DNA of 64,000 nucleotides from Halomonas sp. GD1P12 (GCF_025725645.1 NZ_CP107007.1:3715311-3779310); one strand, 5' to 3'. Counted from the stretch's first letter, positions 18,987 through 28,639 are shown. The notes: a model not told the origin generated them from the sequence alone. Numbers and translations are program-made.

Positions 18987-20453
18987 CTAGAACAGCGAGG
19001 CGTTGATCAGCAGGTGCGCGCCGATACTCGCGGCGTAGCCGAGCAAAATGGCCGGCACCCAGCGTAGATGCACCGCAAAGGTGTAGATGCCGCGGGCCTG
19101 ACCCATCAGCGCCACGCCCGCCGCCGAGCCCATGGAGAGCAGGCTTCCGCCTACGCCAGCGGTCAGGGTGATCAGCAGCCAGTTGCCCTCGGACATGTCC
19201 GGCGCCATGGAGAGCACGGCGAACATGACGGGAATGTTATCCACCACCGCCGAGATCAGCCCCAGCACCACGTTGGCCCAGACCGGATTCCAGCCGCCGT
19301 AGAGCGTCTCGGAGAGAAGCGCGAGATAGCCCATGAACCCGAGCCCGCCCACGCACAGCACTACCCCGTAGAAGAACAGCAGCGTGTCCCACTCGGAGCG
19401 GGCGATCCGGCTGAAGATATCGAAGGGCACCACGCTTCCAAGCTGCTCGAGCTTTTTCCAGTCGCCGCGGCGCGAGTAGCGCTCACGCTTGCGCTCGAGC
19501 GAGCGCGGCAGACTCCGGCGCAGGTAGTAGCCGAAGAACTGCAAAAGCCCGAGACCGAACATCATGCCCATCGCCGGCGGCAGGTAGAGTATCGAGTGGC
19601 ACAGCACCGAGATCGCCACGGTCAGCAGGAAAAGCACGATGATGCGTCGTGCGCCGCGCTTGAGCCAGACGTTTTCGGTGAGCGCGGCGGGCTGACGATT
19701 CTGGATGAAGAAGTTCATGATGGTGGCGGGGACCATGAAATTGATGATCGCCGGCACCAGCAGCACGAAAAAGCCCATGAACGGTACCTGACCACCCTGC
19801 CACACCATCAGCGTGGTGATATCGCCAAACGGGCTGAAGGCGCCGCCGGCGTTGGAGGCAACCACCACGTTGACACAGCAAAGGCCGATGAACTTGTTAT
19901 CGCCTTCGGCGACCTTGAGCACCACGGCGCACATCAGCATCGCCGTGGTCATGTTGTTGGCGATCGACGAGATGAAAAAGGCGAGCACGCCGGTGATCCA
20001 GAAAAGGCTACGGTAGCTAAAGCCCTTGCGCACGAGCCAGGCGCGCAGCGCATCGAACACCCGGCGCTCCTCCATGGCGTTGATGTAGGTCATCGCCACC
20101 AGCAAAAACAGCAAAAGCTCGGTGTACTCCAGAAGCGTTTCGCGAAACGCCTCCTCCGAGACCTCGGGCATGCCCGCCTGCACGTAGACCCAAGCCACGA
20201 TCGCCCAGATCAGCCCCGCCGCAACCAGCACGGGCTTGGACTTGCGCATGTGGATGATTTCTTCGGACATCACCAGCGCATAGGCGAGGATAAACAGCGC
20301 AACGGCGGTGATACCGGCAGCAGATGTGGTGAGATCGATGGGGCCGGGGGCGGCGAAGGCGAGCGAGGGAAAAGCGAGAAGCACAAACGAGATCAACAGC
20401 CAGGCACCCCGGCGGTTGGAGCACCGGGCTGCGAGGGCGTTTGATGGAGTCAT
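18987..20453 (-). CDS. nhaD: Na+/H+ antiporter, NhaD type
   Basis: 488 residues, ion-transporter superfamily, with an N-terminal signal-like helix and about 12 further hydrophobic segments. Diagnostic of NhaD are SSIANNMTTAMLMCAVVLKV, SNAGGAFSPFGDITTLMVWQ and DNIPVMFAVLSM, which carry the Asp, Asn and Thr residues expected for Na+ and H+ exchange. NhaD exports Na+ or Li+ at alkaline pH and is typical of marine and halophilic gammaproteobacteria. ATG at 20453 has an AGGA upstream; a GTG 12 codons earlier is possible but lacks a ribosome site. Confidence 0.9.
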   Translation of the reverse strand: MTPSNALAARCSNRRGAWLLISFVLLAFPSLAFAAPGPIDLTTSAAGITAVALFILAYALVMSEEIIHMRKSKPVLVAAGLIWAIVAWVYVQAGMPEVSEEAFRETLLEYTELLLFLLVAMTYINAMEERRVFDALRAWLVRKGFSYRSLFWITGVLAFFISSIANNMTTAMLMCAVVLKVAEGDNKFIGLCCVNVVVASNAGGAFSPFGDITTLMVWQGGQVPFMGFFVLLVPAIINFMVPATIMNFFIQNRQPAALTENVWLKRGARRIIVLFLLTVAISVLCHSILYLPPAMGMMFGLGLLQFFGYYLRRSLPRSLERKRERYSRRGDWKKLEQLGSVVPFDIFSRIARSEWDTLLFFYGVVLCVGGLGFMGYLALLSETLYGGWNPVWANVVLGLISAVVDNIPVMFAVLSMAPDMSEGNWLLITLTAGVGGSLLSMGSAAGVALMGQARGIYTFAVHLRWVPAILLGYAASIGAHLLINASLF

Positions 20454-20595
20454 GGCGGCGAGATCCTGGGCGTTTAGGTGGAGAGACACCGCCGAATGAT
20501 AAGCACACTAACGACGTGTTGCAACGCAGCGGTTGCGCATACGATGCGACAATTGACCGCGTCTTGCAAAGCCCAATTTGTGAATCTTTGCAACG

Positions 20596-22422
20596 TTATT
20601 CGACGGTGACGCTCTTGGCCAGGTTACGCGGCTGGTCGACGTCGGTGCCCTTGAGTACCGCCACGTGATAACTCAGAAGCTGCAGCGGAAGCGTATAGAG
20701 AAGCGGCGCCAGCGCTTCGTGCACGTGGGGTAATGTCAGTACCTCGATGCCTTCCTCGGGCTTGATGCCCACGTTCTCGTCGGCGAAGACAAAAAGCTGC
20801 CCGCCGCGAGCGCGAACTTCCTGCAGGTTCGACTTGAGCTTTTCGAGCAGGTCATCGTTGGGCGCCACCGAAACTACCGGCATTTCGCTGTCGACCAGCG
20901 CAAGAGGGCCGTGCTTGAGCTCACCGGCCGGGTACGCCTCGGCGTGAATGTAGGAGATCTCCTTGAGCTTGAGCGCGCCTTCCAGCGCTACCGGGTAGTG
21001 GGCGCCACGCCCTAAAAAGAGCGCGTGGTGCTTCTCGGCAAAGGCCTGGGAGAGCGTCTCGATCTGGCTATCCAGCGCCAGCACTTTTTGGCAAAGCTCG
21101 GGCAGCGTGCGCAGTACTTCGACGATGTCGCGGTAATCGCCCCGCTCTTTTACCTTCGCCACCGACAGCGTCAGCAGCATCAGCGCCACCAGCTGGGTGG
21201 TGAATGCCTTGGTCGAGGCCACGCCGATCTCCGGGCCAGCGCGGGTCATCAGCGCCACATCGGATTCGCGTACCAGCGAGCTTCCCGGCACGTTGCAGAT
21301 CGCAAGCGTTCCCACATAGCCCAGGGTTTTGGCAAAGCGCAGCGCCGCCATGGTGTCCGCGGTTTCGCCGGACTGGGAGAGCGTGACGAACAGCGTGTCG
21401 TCTGGTACCACCGGGCAGCGGTAGCGATACTCCGAGGCGACCTCCACCTGAACCGGCACGCCGGCGTAGCGCTCGAGCCAGTAGCGCGCGACCATACCTG
21501 CATGGTAGCTCGTGCCACAGGCGACGATATGGATCTGGCGCGTGGCCTTGAACAGCGACACCGCCTCGGGGCCGAAGCTTTCGACCAGCACGCTGTCGGC
21601 GCTCAAGCGCCCTTCCAGCGCCGCGCTGATCAGCCCGGGCTGCTCGAAGATCTCCTTGAGCATGTAGTGGCGGTATTCACCCTTGCTCGCCGCACCGTCA
21701 CCGTGCTCGAAGGTCTGAACCGGGCGGTCGACGGATGTTCCGTCGCGGTCGATCACCTGAACCTTGCCGTGCTCGCGCAGCACCACCAGATCGCCCTCTT
21801 CGAGATAGATGAAGCGGTCGGTCACCGGCAAAAGCGCCATCGGATCCGAGGCGAGAAACGCCTCGTCGATGCCCACGCCGACCACCAGGGGGCTTCCCTG
21901 ACGGGCGCCGATCACCACGTTCGGCTCCGCGGCGCTCACTACCCCCAGCGCGTAGGCGCCGCCGAGCTGGTCGACGATCTGCCGGGTCGCCTCATAAAGA
22001 CTCGCGCCCCCCTTGATACGCTCGTCGAGCAGATGAGCGATCACTTCGGTATCGGTTTGCGACTCAAACGTATAGCCGTCGCCTTCGAGGCGGCGTTTGA
22101 TCGATTCGAAGTTTTCGATGATGCCGTTATGCACCACGGCGACCCGGTCGCTGCTGTGGTGCGGGTGGGCGTTGGCCTCGACGGGCGTGCCGTGGGTGGC
22201 CCAGCGGGTGTGGGCAATGCCGAAGGTGCCGGGCAGCGGTGCATCCTCGAGTTTTTGTGCCAGTGCGGCCACCTTGCCGACCGCACGGTGGCGCTTTAGC
22301 TGGCCACCGCTTGGCACCGTCATTCCGGCAGAGTCATAGCCCCGGTACTCCAGGCGCCGAAGACCCTCCAGCAGAATTTCCTGTACGTTGCGCTGTGCAA
22401 CCGCTGCGACGATGCCACACAT
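20596..22422 (-). CDS. glmS: Glutamine--fructose-6-phosphate aminotransferase
   Basis: 608 residues, standard for GlmS. It makes glucosamine-6-phosphate from fructose-6-phosphate and glutamine. MCGIVAAV puts the nucleophile Cys directly after the initiator Met; the glutaminase domain (1-240) is followed by two SIS isomerase domains (GTSYHAG, SQSGETADT, SxEGALKLKEISY) and the conserved end LAKSVTVE. AAGGAG precedes the ATG. Last gene of the uppP-apbE-glmU-glmS cluster, 34 bases after glmU. No glmS ribozyme is expected in this group. Confidence 0.96.
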   Translation of the reverse strand: MCGIVAAVAQRNVQEILLEGLRRLEYRGYDSAGMTVPSGGQLKRHRAVGKVAALAQKLEDAPLPGTFGIAHTRWATHGTPVEANAHPHHSSDRVAVVHNGIIENFESIKRRLEGDGYTFESQTDTEVIAHLLDERIKGGASLYEATRQIVDQLGGAYALGVVSAAEPNVVIGARQGSPLVVGVGIDEAFLASDPMALLPVTDRFIYLEEGDLVVLREHGKVQVIDRDGTSVDRPVQTFEHGDGAASKGEYRHYMLKEIFEQPGLISAALEGRLSADSVLVESFGPEAVSLFKATRQIHIVACGTSYHAGMVARYWLERYAGVPVQVEVASEYRYRCPVVPDDTLFVTLSQSGETADTMAALRFAKTLGYVGTLAICNVPGSSLVRESDVALMTRAGPEIGVASTKAFTTQLVALMLLTLSVAKVKERGDYRDIVEVLRTLPELCQKVLALDSQIETLSQAFAEKHHALFLGRGAHYPVALEGALKLKEISYIHAEAYPAGELKHGPLALVDSEMPVVSVAPNDDLLEKLKSNLQEVRARGGQLFVFADENVGIKPEEGIEVLTLPHVHEALAPLLYTLPLQLLSYHVAVLKGTDVDQPRNLAKSVTVE

Positions 22423-22456
22423 GGCTCACTCCTTGGCGTTTTGGGCAGTAATAGGG

Positions 22457-23824
22457 TTAAGACGTTTTTTTGGCCGGGCGTGACCAGGGCGTTTTCTGGG
22501 TTTGCTGACTGCGCGCCAACGCCAACGCATGGTCGTCGACATCCCGCGTCACCGTCGAGCCCGCGCCGACCGTCGCCCCCGCGCCGATCAGCACAGGGGC
22601 GACCAGGGCGCTGTTGGAGCCGATGAACGCACCGTTCTCGATGACGGTTTGATGCTTGTTCGCACCGTCGTAATTGCAGGTAATCACGCCGGCGCCCACG
22701 TTCACATCGCGGCCCAAACGCGCATCGCCTACATAACTCAAATGGTTGATCTTACTGCCTTCGCCCACCTCGGCATTCTTGGTCTCGACGAAGTTGCCAA
22801 TTTTGGCCCCCCGCGCCAGCCGCGTTCCCGGGCGCAGTCGGGCAAAGGGGCCAATCTGATTGTGGCCAGTGGTTACGGTATCTTCTATTACGCTGTGGCT
22901 GTCAATCGTACTATCGGGGCCCAGCGTGCTGTTTTTAATCACACTGTAGGGCCCGACGCGTACGCCTTTTTCCAGGCGTACTTCGCCTTCGAACACGCAC
23001 CCGACGTCGATGAAGACGTCCTCGCCACAGGTGAGCGAGCCGCGCACGTCCAGCCGTGTCGGGTCCGCCAGCGCCACGCCCTGCTCCATCAACGCCTCGG
23101 CCAGCATAAGCTGGTGGGCGCGCTCAAGCCTGGCCATCTGAGCGCGATTGTTGATGCCTTCGACCTCGAGAGCGCTTTGCGGCTGGGCGGTGCAGACTCG
23201 GGTGCCTTCATTACTTGCAAGCTCGATCACGTCGGTCAGGTAGTACTCGCCCTGGGCGTTTTGATCCGAGAGCTTTGGCAGCCAGCGCGAGAGCTGCTCG
23301 CTGGTCATCGCCATGATGCCGGTGTTGCATTCGGTGATGGCGAGCTCGTCACGGCTGGCATCCTTTTGCTCGACGATGGCGACCGCCTCGCCCTGCTCGT
23401 TGCGCTTGATGCGCCCGTAGCCGGTGGGGTCGGGAAGCGTGACCGTCAAGAGCCCCATGTGGCGATCGTCGACCTGGTCGAGCAGCGCGCGCAGGGTGTC
23501 GGTTTGAATCAAGGGCACGTCGCCGTAGAGCACCAGTACCTTGCCGCTTCCCCACTGCGATTGGGCCTGGGCGACGGCGTGGCCGGTGCCTTTCTGCTCG
23601 GTCTGGACGGCGAAATTAACGTTCTGGCCTTCGAGCGCTTCGCGCAGCTGGTCTGCGCCGTGGCCGATCACCACATGGGTACGCGTGGGCGAAAGCGCAA
23701 AAGCGCTATCCAGCACGTGCTGAACCAAAGGTTTACCGGCCAGTTGATGGAGCACCTTGGGCGTTTGCGAGCGCATTCTCGAGCCCTTGCCAGCGGCGAG
23801 AATGACGATATCGAGTTCTTGCAC
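22457..23824 (-). CDS. glmU: Bifunctional GlmU (UDP-GlcNAc pyrophosphorylase/acetyltransferase)
   Basis: 455 residues (E. coli 456). It acetylates glucosamine-1-P and then uridylates it to UDP-GlcNAc for peptidoglycan and LPS. The N-terminal pyrophosphorylase has LAAGKGSRMRS and the YGDVPLI block; the C-terminal left-handed beta helix has FARLRPGTRL and NFVETKNAEVG. I set the start at GTG 23824, which gives the family length and has AGGTG upstream; the frame is open 25 codons further but that part overlaps apbE. Only one base separates it from apbE, implying coupling. Confidence 0.94.
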   Translation of the reverse strand: MQELDIVILAAGKGSRMRSQTPKVLHQLAGKPLVQHVLDSAFALSPTRTHVVIGHGADQLREALEGQNVNFAVQTEQKGTGHAVAQAQSQWGSGKVLVLYGDVPLIQTDTLRALLDQVDDRHMGLLTVTLPDPTGYGRIKRNEQGEAVAIVEQKDASRDELAITECNTGIMAMTSEQLSRWLPKLSDQNAQGEYYLTDVIELASNEGTRVCTAQPQSALEVEGINNRAQMARLERAHQLMLAEALMEQGVALADPTRLDVRGSLTCGEDVFIDVGCVFEGEVRLEKGVRVGPYSVIKNSTLGPDSTIDSHSVIEDTVTTGHNQIGPFARLRPGTRLARGAKIGNFVETKNAEVGEGSKINHLSYVGDARLGRDVNVGAGVITCNYDGANKHQTVIENGAFIGSNSALVAPVLIGAGATVGAGSTVTRDVDDHALALARSQQTQKTPWSRPAKKTS

Positions 23825-23825
23825 G

Positions 23826-24956
23826 TTATTCACCTGTTGCGTCGGGTGTCGTCTCGGCGTTCCATACATCGACGCCGAGCGTTTGAATGAGGTCTTCACC
23901 GAAGTAGTCGACGAAGGCGGGACTCGCCACGCTCTGCCACTGCCCTTCGTCGCCGCTTACGAGCATCAGCACGCTCAGGTCGTTGTCGACGGCCATCTGC
24001 ATACCGACCTCCTCGCCCACCACCAAAAGCGCGGTGGCCCAGGCGTCCGCCCAGGCATTCGAGGGATGAAACACCGACACCGAGGCAAGGCTGTGGGTAA
24101 CCGGGCGCCCGGTGCGCGGGTCCAGGGTGTGGGCGTAGCGCTGCCCGTCCACTTCGAAGTAGTTGCGGTAGTCACCGGAGGTAGCCACCGACAGCGTCTC
24201 CAGCGGAATGATGTGCTGCGCTTGGGGGCGCCCGTCTCGGGGCACCTCGATGCCGATGCGCCAGGGCTCCTGCTCGGCGGCAACCCGGTGGCCGCGGGCG
24301 ATCAGATCACCGCCCAGATTGACCAGGTAGTTGTCGATGCCTTGCTTGTCGAGATACGCCGCGACCCGATCCGTGGCGTGGCCTTTGGCTACCCCGGAGA
24401 GGTCGACGAAAACGTCGCGCACGCGCCGCGCCTGCATTTTCTGCGTATCCACTTCGACGGCATCGAAGCCGATGCGCGCCAGGCGCTCTTCGAGTTCCTG
24501 ATCGGAAGGGATTTCCTGAGGCCGCGCCTCGGGGCCAAAACTCCAAAGATTGACCAGCTCACCGACGGTGATATCGAAGGCGCCGTTGCTCGCCTCGGCC
24601 ACCGACTGGCTGATCGCCATCACTTCGATCAGCTCGTTGGAGAGCGGCTGCCACTCGTCGAGCGGGGCATCGTTGAAGGCGATCAGCTCCGAGTCGTCGC
24701 GGTAGGTGGACATCGCCTGATCGACATCCTCGAGCTCGGCGAGAATGCCCTCCTCGAGCGACTGCGCCTCACCCTGGGTGAGCGGATCGGCAATGGTGAC
24801 CTGATAGAACGTACCAAAGATGCCGCCCTCCAGGCGTACGGGCGAGTCGAGCGGGCGGTCGCTTTCCGAGCAGCCCGCCAACAGGCCAAGCGCCAGCAGC
24901 AGCGCGAGAGGAAGATAGCGCGCGGGTCGGTTCGCGCTCGGCGAGGTCATTTTCAT
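23826..24956 (-). CDS. apbE: FAD:protein FMN transferase, ApbE lipoprotein
   Basis: 376 residues. A lipoprotein signal peptide with LLAGC at about residues 25-29 anchors it in the periplasm. The ApbE domain has GTFYQVTI near the start, DLSGVAKGHATDRVA (flavin/Mg site), NLGGDLIARG and THTLDPRTGRPV-type segments. It attaches FMN covalently to proteins such as Na+-NQR or RNF subunits. Its place between uppP and glmU in an envelope operon is unusual and probably reflects cotranscription only. ATG at 24956 is supported by AAGAGA upstream. Confidence 0.92.
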   Translation of the reverse strand: MKMTSPSANRPARYLPLALLLALGLLAGCSESDRPLDSPVRLEGGIFGTFYQVTIADPLTQGEAQSLEEGILAELEDVDQAMSTYRDDSELIAFNDAPLDEWQPLSNELIEVMAISQSVAEASNGAFDITVGELVNLWSFGPEARPQEIPSDQELEERLARIGFDAVEVDTQKMQARRVRDVFVDLSGVAKGHATDRVAAYLDKQGIDNYLVNLGGDLIARGHRVAAEQEPWRIGIEVPRDGRPQAQHIIPLETLSVATSGDYRNYFEVDGQRYAHTLDPRTGRPVTHSLASVSVFHPSNAWADAWATALLVVGEEVGMQMAVDNDLSVLMLVSGDEGQWQSVASPAFVDYFGEDLIQTLGVDVWNAETTPDATGE

Positions 24957-24984
24957 GCAGGATCTCTTCGAAAACGCTGGGCGG

Positions 24985-25785
24985 CTAAACGTAAAAGAAC
25001 CACAACAGCCAAAGGCCAAATAATACGCGATAAACCACGAAGGGTTGCATACTCAACTTTCTAATCACCGCTAAAAAGTAGTGAATACAGAGATAGGCGC
25101 TGACGCCGGAGAGCAGGGTCGCCCAGAGCATGGCGGTGACGTCGACCGACACCGGCGTGCTGACGAGTTTGAAGGTTTCGAGCCCGCCGGCCAGTACGAT
25201 TACGGGAATGGAGAGCAGAAACGAGAAGCGCGAAGCCCCCTCCCGGCCCATTCCCACCATCAGCGCGGCGGTCATCGTGATGCCCGAGCGCGAGGTGCCG
25301 GGAATGAGCGCAAGCACCTGGGCGGCGCCAATGATGAGAGCATCCTTCAGGCGCATGTCGTACTCCGTGCGCTCACCGCGCTTTTTCATGTCGGCGTAGC
25401 CCAGCAGCAGCCCGAACACGATGAGGCTGACCGCGATGACGGATGTCGAGCGCATGTTCGCCTCGACGACGTCCTGAAGCAGAAAACCGACCGCGCACAC
25501 CGGAAGGGTTGCCACCACCACCCAAAGCGCCAGCGTTGCGTCGCGATTGATGCCTTTGCCGCCCAAAGTGGCGAACGTACTGGTCACCATCTGCCAAAGC
25601 TCGTGGCGAAAATAGAGGATGACCGCGCTGAGACTGCCCAGATGCAGCGCCACGTCGAACGCCAGGCCCTGGTCGTCCCAGTCGGTTAGTACGGGAACCA
25701 GAATGAGATGCGCCGAGCTCGAAACGGGAAGAAACTCGGTCAACCCCTGTACGACTGCCAGCACCACTACTTGAAGCCAATCCAT
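24985..25785 (-). CDS. uppP: Undecaprenyl-diphosphatase, UppP/BacA
   Basis: 266 residues (E. coli 273), polytopic inner-membrane protein. It regenerates undecaprenyl phosphate, the carrier for peptidoglycan and O-antigen. Signature 1 is GLTEFLPVSSSAHLILV (catalytic Glu and Ser) and signature 2 is IPGTSRSGITMTAAL (catalytic Arg). ATG at 25785 has AGGA seven bases upstream; the frame extends 38 codons further but crosses a hairpin. First gene of the uppP-apbE-glmU-glmS cluster, 28 bases before apbE. Confidence 0.94.
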   Translation of the reverse strand: MDWLQVVVLAVVQGLTEFLPVSSSAHLILVPVLTDWDDQGLAFDVALHLGSLSAVILYFRHELWQMVTSTFATLGGKGINRDATLALWVVVATLPVCAVGFLLQDVVEANMRSTSVIAVSLIVFGLLLGYADMKKRGERTEYDMRLKDALIIGAAQVLALIPGTSRSGITMTAALMVGMGREGASRFSFLLSIPVIVLAGGLETFKLVSTPVSVDVTAMLWATLLSGVSAYLCIHYFLAVIRKLSMQPFVVYRVLFGLWLLWFFYV

Positions 25786-25820
25786 GAATAATCCTGTTCG
25801 TATGACGTTATTCGGGTGCT

Positions 25821-25856
25821 GTCTGAAAAGCCGGCGAGCGGCCACGCTTTTCAGAC
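25821..25856 (-). promoter_or_regulatory. Hairpin/inverted repeat in the uppP leader
   Basis: A perfect 11-base inverted repeat, GTCTGAAAAGC and GCTTTTCAGAC, with a 14-base GC-rich loop, ends 35 bases upstream of the uppP ATG. Nothing is transcribed toward it from upstream on the minus strand, so it is not a terminator of a previous gene. It is either an operator or a structured 5' leader for the uppP-apbE-glmU-glmS unit. It does not match a riboswitch I know. Confidence 0.5.
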
Positions 25857-26018
25857 AAGACCTCTTCGATGTGGCCCTGACCGGGTTGCAAGAATACACA
25901 TCCTCTCGATATTTGTCCGCTTTGTAACATCAAGTGAACAAACGTTCAGGGGTATGGATGAAGCCTTGATGCGCTACAATAGAGCCCTATCGATCGTGCA
26001 AGCCCCGGCAGGGAACCC

Positions 26019-27212
26019 ATGTCTGAGACCGTAGAATCGCCAGTGGTTCAACACTATGCGCTCGACCATCAAAAAGCCAAGCGGGTGACCTACGTGGGCG
26101 CTTGGCTCGACGCGCTTTTAAGCATCGTGAAAGTGGCGGTTGGCTATCTGGTCGGCTCGGCGGCGCTGATTGCCGACGGCATTCACTCGCTCTCCGATCT
26201 GGTCACCGATGGCTTCGTACTCACGGCCATCCATTACGGCCGCCAGGGGCCGGACGACGACCACCACTATGGTCATGGGCGTATCGAAACGCTGACCACG
26301 CTGCTGCTGGGCAGTATCCTGATTTTCGTGGCCGGGGCGATCGCCTGGTCGAGCGTCGATCGACTGTTGAACGGCGAAGGCGTCAACGCGCCGGGCGTGG
26401 TGGCGATTGCGATCACCGTGGCGGCGCTTTTGAGCAAGGAGTGGATCTTTCGCTACACCATGCGCGTGGCGAAGGAGGTGAAGTCGAAGCTTCTGGAAGC
26501 CAATGCCTGGCACTCGCGAAGCGACGCGCTCTCCACCGCCGTGGTGCTGGTAGCGCTTCTCGGCGCGCAGTTCGGCGCCGGCTGGCTGGACGCCGTGGCC
26601 GCCGTGGTGGTCGGGCTGTTGGTCGGCAAGGTGGGTTGGGATCTTCTGTGGCAGTCCGCTCGCGAGCTCGTCGATACCGCACTGCCCGAGGAGGTGCAGC
26701 GCCAGATGTACGATGTGGCCTGCAGCGTGCCAGGCGTTGACAGCGTGCACGACCTGCGCACGCGCCAGTCTGCGGGCTGGGTAATGGTCGATCTGCATAT
26801 CGTGGTGGGGCCGACGATCACCGTGTCAGAAGCCCACGAGATCGGCAACGAAGTGAGCCGCCGGCTGCGCCACGAATTTCCGCTGCTCACCGACGTGATT
26901 TTCCATATCGACCCGGAAGACGACGCCGGCGAAGGCGACCCAAGCAAGCTGCCGGGCCTGCCGCTGCGCCCGGAGGTCGAAGCCGCGCTCGACGAGCGTT
27001 GGTACGCGCACCCGGTGTGGCGCACCCTGAATGATCTACAGCTTCACTACCTGGACAACAAGGTGTCGGTGTCGCTGATCATCAGCGACCCGGTGCACCA
27101 GCCGCCCCAGTGCCTGGCCAGCCAGCTCAAGGCCATGGCCGGCGATATCGAATGGCTGGGCCACGTCGAGATTCTCTTCATCACCCGGGCGGCGAGCAGC
27201 GCGCTGCGCTAG
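26019..27212 (+). CDS. Cation diffusion facilitator (CDF) metal transporter
   Basis: 397 residues, longer than FieF (about 300) because of a C-terminal extension after the cytoplasmic domain. Six TM helices are expected in 1-220. Metal-site motifs are HSLSDLVTD (TM2), HHYGHGRIETL (TM2-3 loop) and HSRSDALST (TM5). The C-terminal domain (about 225-310) is the usual dimerisation fold; residues about 325-397 form a further region of unclear role. Likely exports Zn2+, Fe2+ or Mn2+ with H+ exchange. CAGGGA precedes the ATG. Confidence 0.88.
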   Translation: MSETVESPVVQHYALDHQKAKRVTYVGAWLDALLSIVKVAVGYLVGSAALIADGIHSLSDLVTDGFVLTAIHYGRQGPDDDHHYGHGRIETLTTLLLGSILIFVAGAIAWSSVDRLLNGEGVNAPGVVAIAITVAALLSKEWIFRYTMRVAKEVKSKLLEANAWHSRSDALSTAVVLVALLGAQFGAGWLDAVAAVVVGLLVGKVGWDLLWQSARELVDTALPEEVQRQMYDVACSVPGVDSVHDLRTRQSAGWVMVDLHIVVGPTITVSEAHEIGNEVSRRLRHEFPLLTDVIFHIDPEDDAGEGDPSKLPGLPLRPEVEAALDERWYAHPVWRTLNDLQLHYLDNKVSVSLIISDPVHQPPQCLASQLKAMAGDIEWLGHVEILFITRAASSALR

Positions 27213-27253
27213 TCGCATTTGACTGGTTGACACCGTCTGCTGGTTCCAACGGT

Positions 27254-28639
27254 CTAGTTCACGCTGACCAGTACGGCAGTGGCGATGCTGAAGTAGATCA
27301 ATACGCCCGTGGCGTCGATCAGCGTGGTCACCAGTGGCGCCGAGGCCGTGGCCGGGTCGACCTTGAAGCGCTCGAGTACGAAGGGCAGGCACATGCCAAT
27401 CAGGCTGCCAAACAGCACGATCACTACCATGCTCAGCGCAACGATTCCCGCCACCGCCTGGCCGCCGCGCATGATGCCAATCGGCGCCACCGCAATCGCC
27501 ATGGTCACCCCCAAAGAGCCTGCGACCAGAAGCTCCCGGCCGAGCATCTTGCTCCAATCCTTTACCCCGACATCCCCGGTCGCCATACCGCGCACCATCA
27601 GCGTCGCCGCCTGGGCGCCGGCGTTGCCGCCGCTGCCGATCAGAAGTGGTAAAAAGAATACCAGCGCTACCTGAGCGGCGATCACGTCCTCGAAGTAGGC
27701 GATGCCTGCTCCAGAGAAAAGATTGGCGAACACCAGCAGCACCAGCCAGGTCACACGCTTGCGGTAAAGGCTTGTGAGCGATACGCGGCTCACGCCGTCC
27801 TCGAGCTGGCCGATCGACATCCCCTTGTGGATATCCTCGGTCGCCTCGGACTCCGCCACGTCCATCGCATCGTCGTGGGTGACGATGCCGACCATGCGCC
27901 GATCACTATCGATCACCGGCAGCGCCAGCAGATCGTAGCGGGCGACCACGCGGGCGACATCCTCCTGGGCGCGATCCACGGCGGTGCTGATCACATCCTT
28001 GATCATGATATCGTCGATCACCGCGCCCGGACGCGCCACCATCAACTGGCGCAGCGACATGGTGCCGATCAGCTCGCCGTCGCTATCCAGCACGTAGAGC
28101 TGGTAGACCGTCTCCGCGTCCGGCGCGGTCTGGCGAACGCGCATCAGCGCCTGCGACACCGTCATGCCGCTGGCGATCGCGACATAGTCCGAGGTCATGA
28201 TGGCGCCGGCGGTACCCTGCTCGTAGCTTGCCAGGCGCTTTAGATCCTCGCGCTCCTGGTGGGCCATGCGCCGCAACAGCGCCTCGCGGCGATCTTCACC
28301 CAGCAGGTTGAAAAGATCCGCCCGTTCGTCAGAGCCCATCTCTTCGAGAAGTTTCAGTACCTGGGTGTCAGAGAGCTCGCCGACGACCTCGAGCTGGCTT
28401 TCCCCGGGCAGGTAGCCCAGTACGTTGGCAGCGCGCTCCGGTGAGAGAATATCGAGGATGGCGATCGCTGCCGGCAGCCGCTCGTCATCCTCGATAAGCT
28501 CCTCGAGCACTTCGCCGATATCCGCCGAGCGAATTTCCGCCAGCCGCCCGGCGAGCAGGTCCCGGCGCACGGGGTTGGCGTCGAGCGCGTTCAAGAGCGC
28601 CGCTTTCAATGCCTGCAGGGTTTCATCGTTTAGCGACAT
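27254..28639 (-). CDS. mgtE: Magnesium transporter MgtE
   Basis: 461 residues in standard order: N domain (1-135), CBS pair (about 140-265) and five-helix membrane pore (about 290-461). FFLPLLIGSGGNAGAQAATL is the pore helix with the conserved GNAGAQ, and a conserved Asp occurs in LVTTLIDATGVLIYF. Homodimeric Mg2+ channel gated by Mg2+ at the N/CBS domains. AGGA precedes the ATG. It is convergent with the CDF gene; no Mg2+ riboswitch is apparent in the 155-base leader. Confidence 0.94.
   Translation of the reverse strand: MSLNDETLQALKAALLNALDANPVRRDLLAGRLAEIRSADIGEVLEELIEDDERLPAAIAILDILSPERAANVLGYLPGESQLEVVGELSDTQVLKLLEEMGSDERADLFNLLGEDRREALLRRMAHQEREDLKRLASYEQGTAGAIMTSDYVAIASGMTVSQALMRVRQTAPDAETVYQLYVLDSDGELIGTMSLRQLMVARPGAVIDDIMIKDVISTAVDRAQEDVARVVARYDLLALPVIDSDRRMVGIVTHDDAMDVAESEATEDIHKGMSIGQLEDGVSRVSLTSLYRKRVTWLVLLVFANLFSGAGIAYFEDVIAAQVALVFFLPLLIGSGGNAGAQAATLMVRGMATGDVGVKDWSKMLGRELLVAGSLGVTMAIAVAPIGIMRGGQAVAGIVALSMVVIVLFGSLIGMCLPFVLERFKVDPATASAPLVTTLIDATGVLIYFSIATAVLVSVN

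Noticed and set aside
19068..20444. Long plus-strand frame opposite nhaD
   Set aside because: It is the antisense shadow of a membrane protein gene and yields a His/Gln/Arg-rich product without family features.
23826..25019. Longer starts for glmU, apbE and uppP
   Set aside because: The frames extend upstream but overlap neighbours or the uppP leader hairpin; the internal starts have ribosome sites and give the family lengths.
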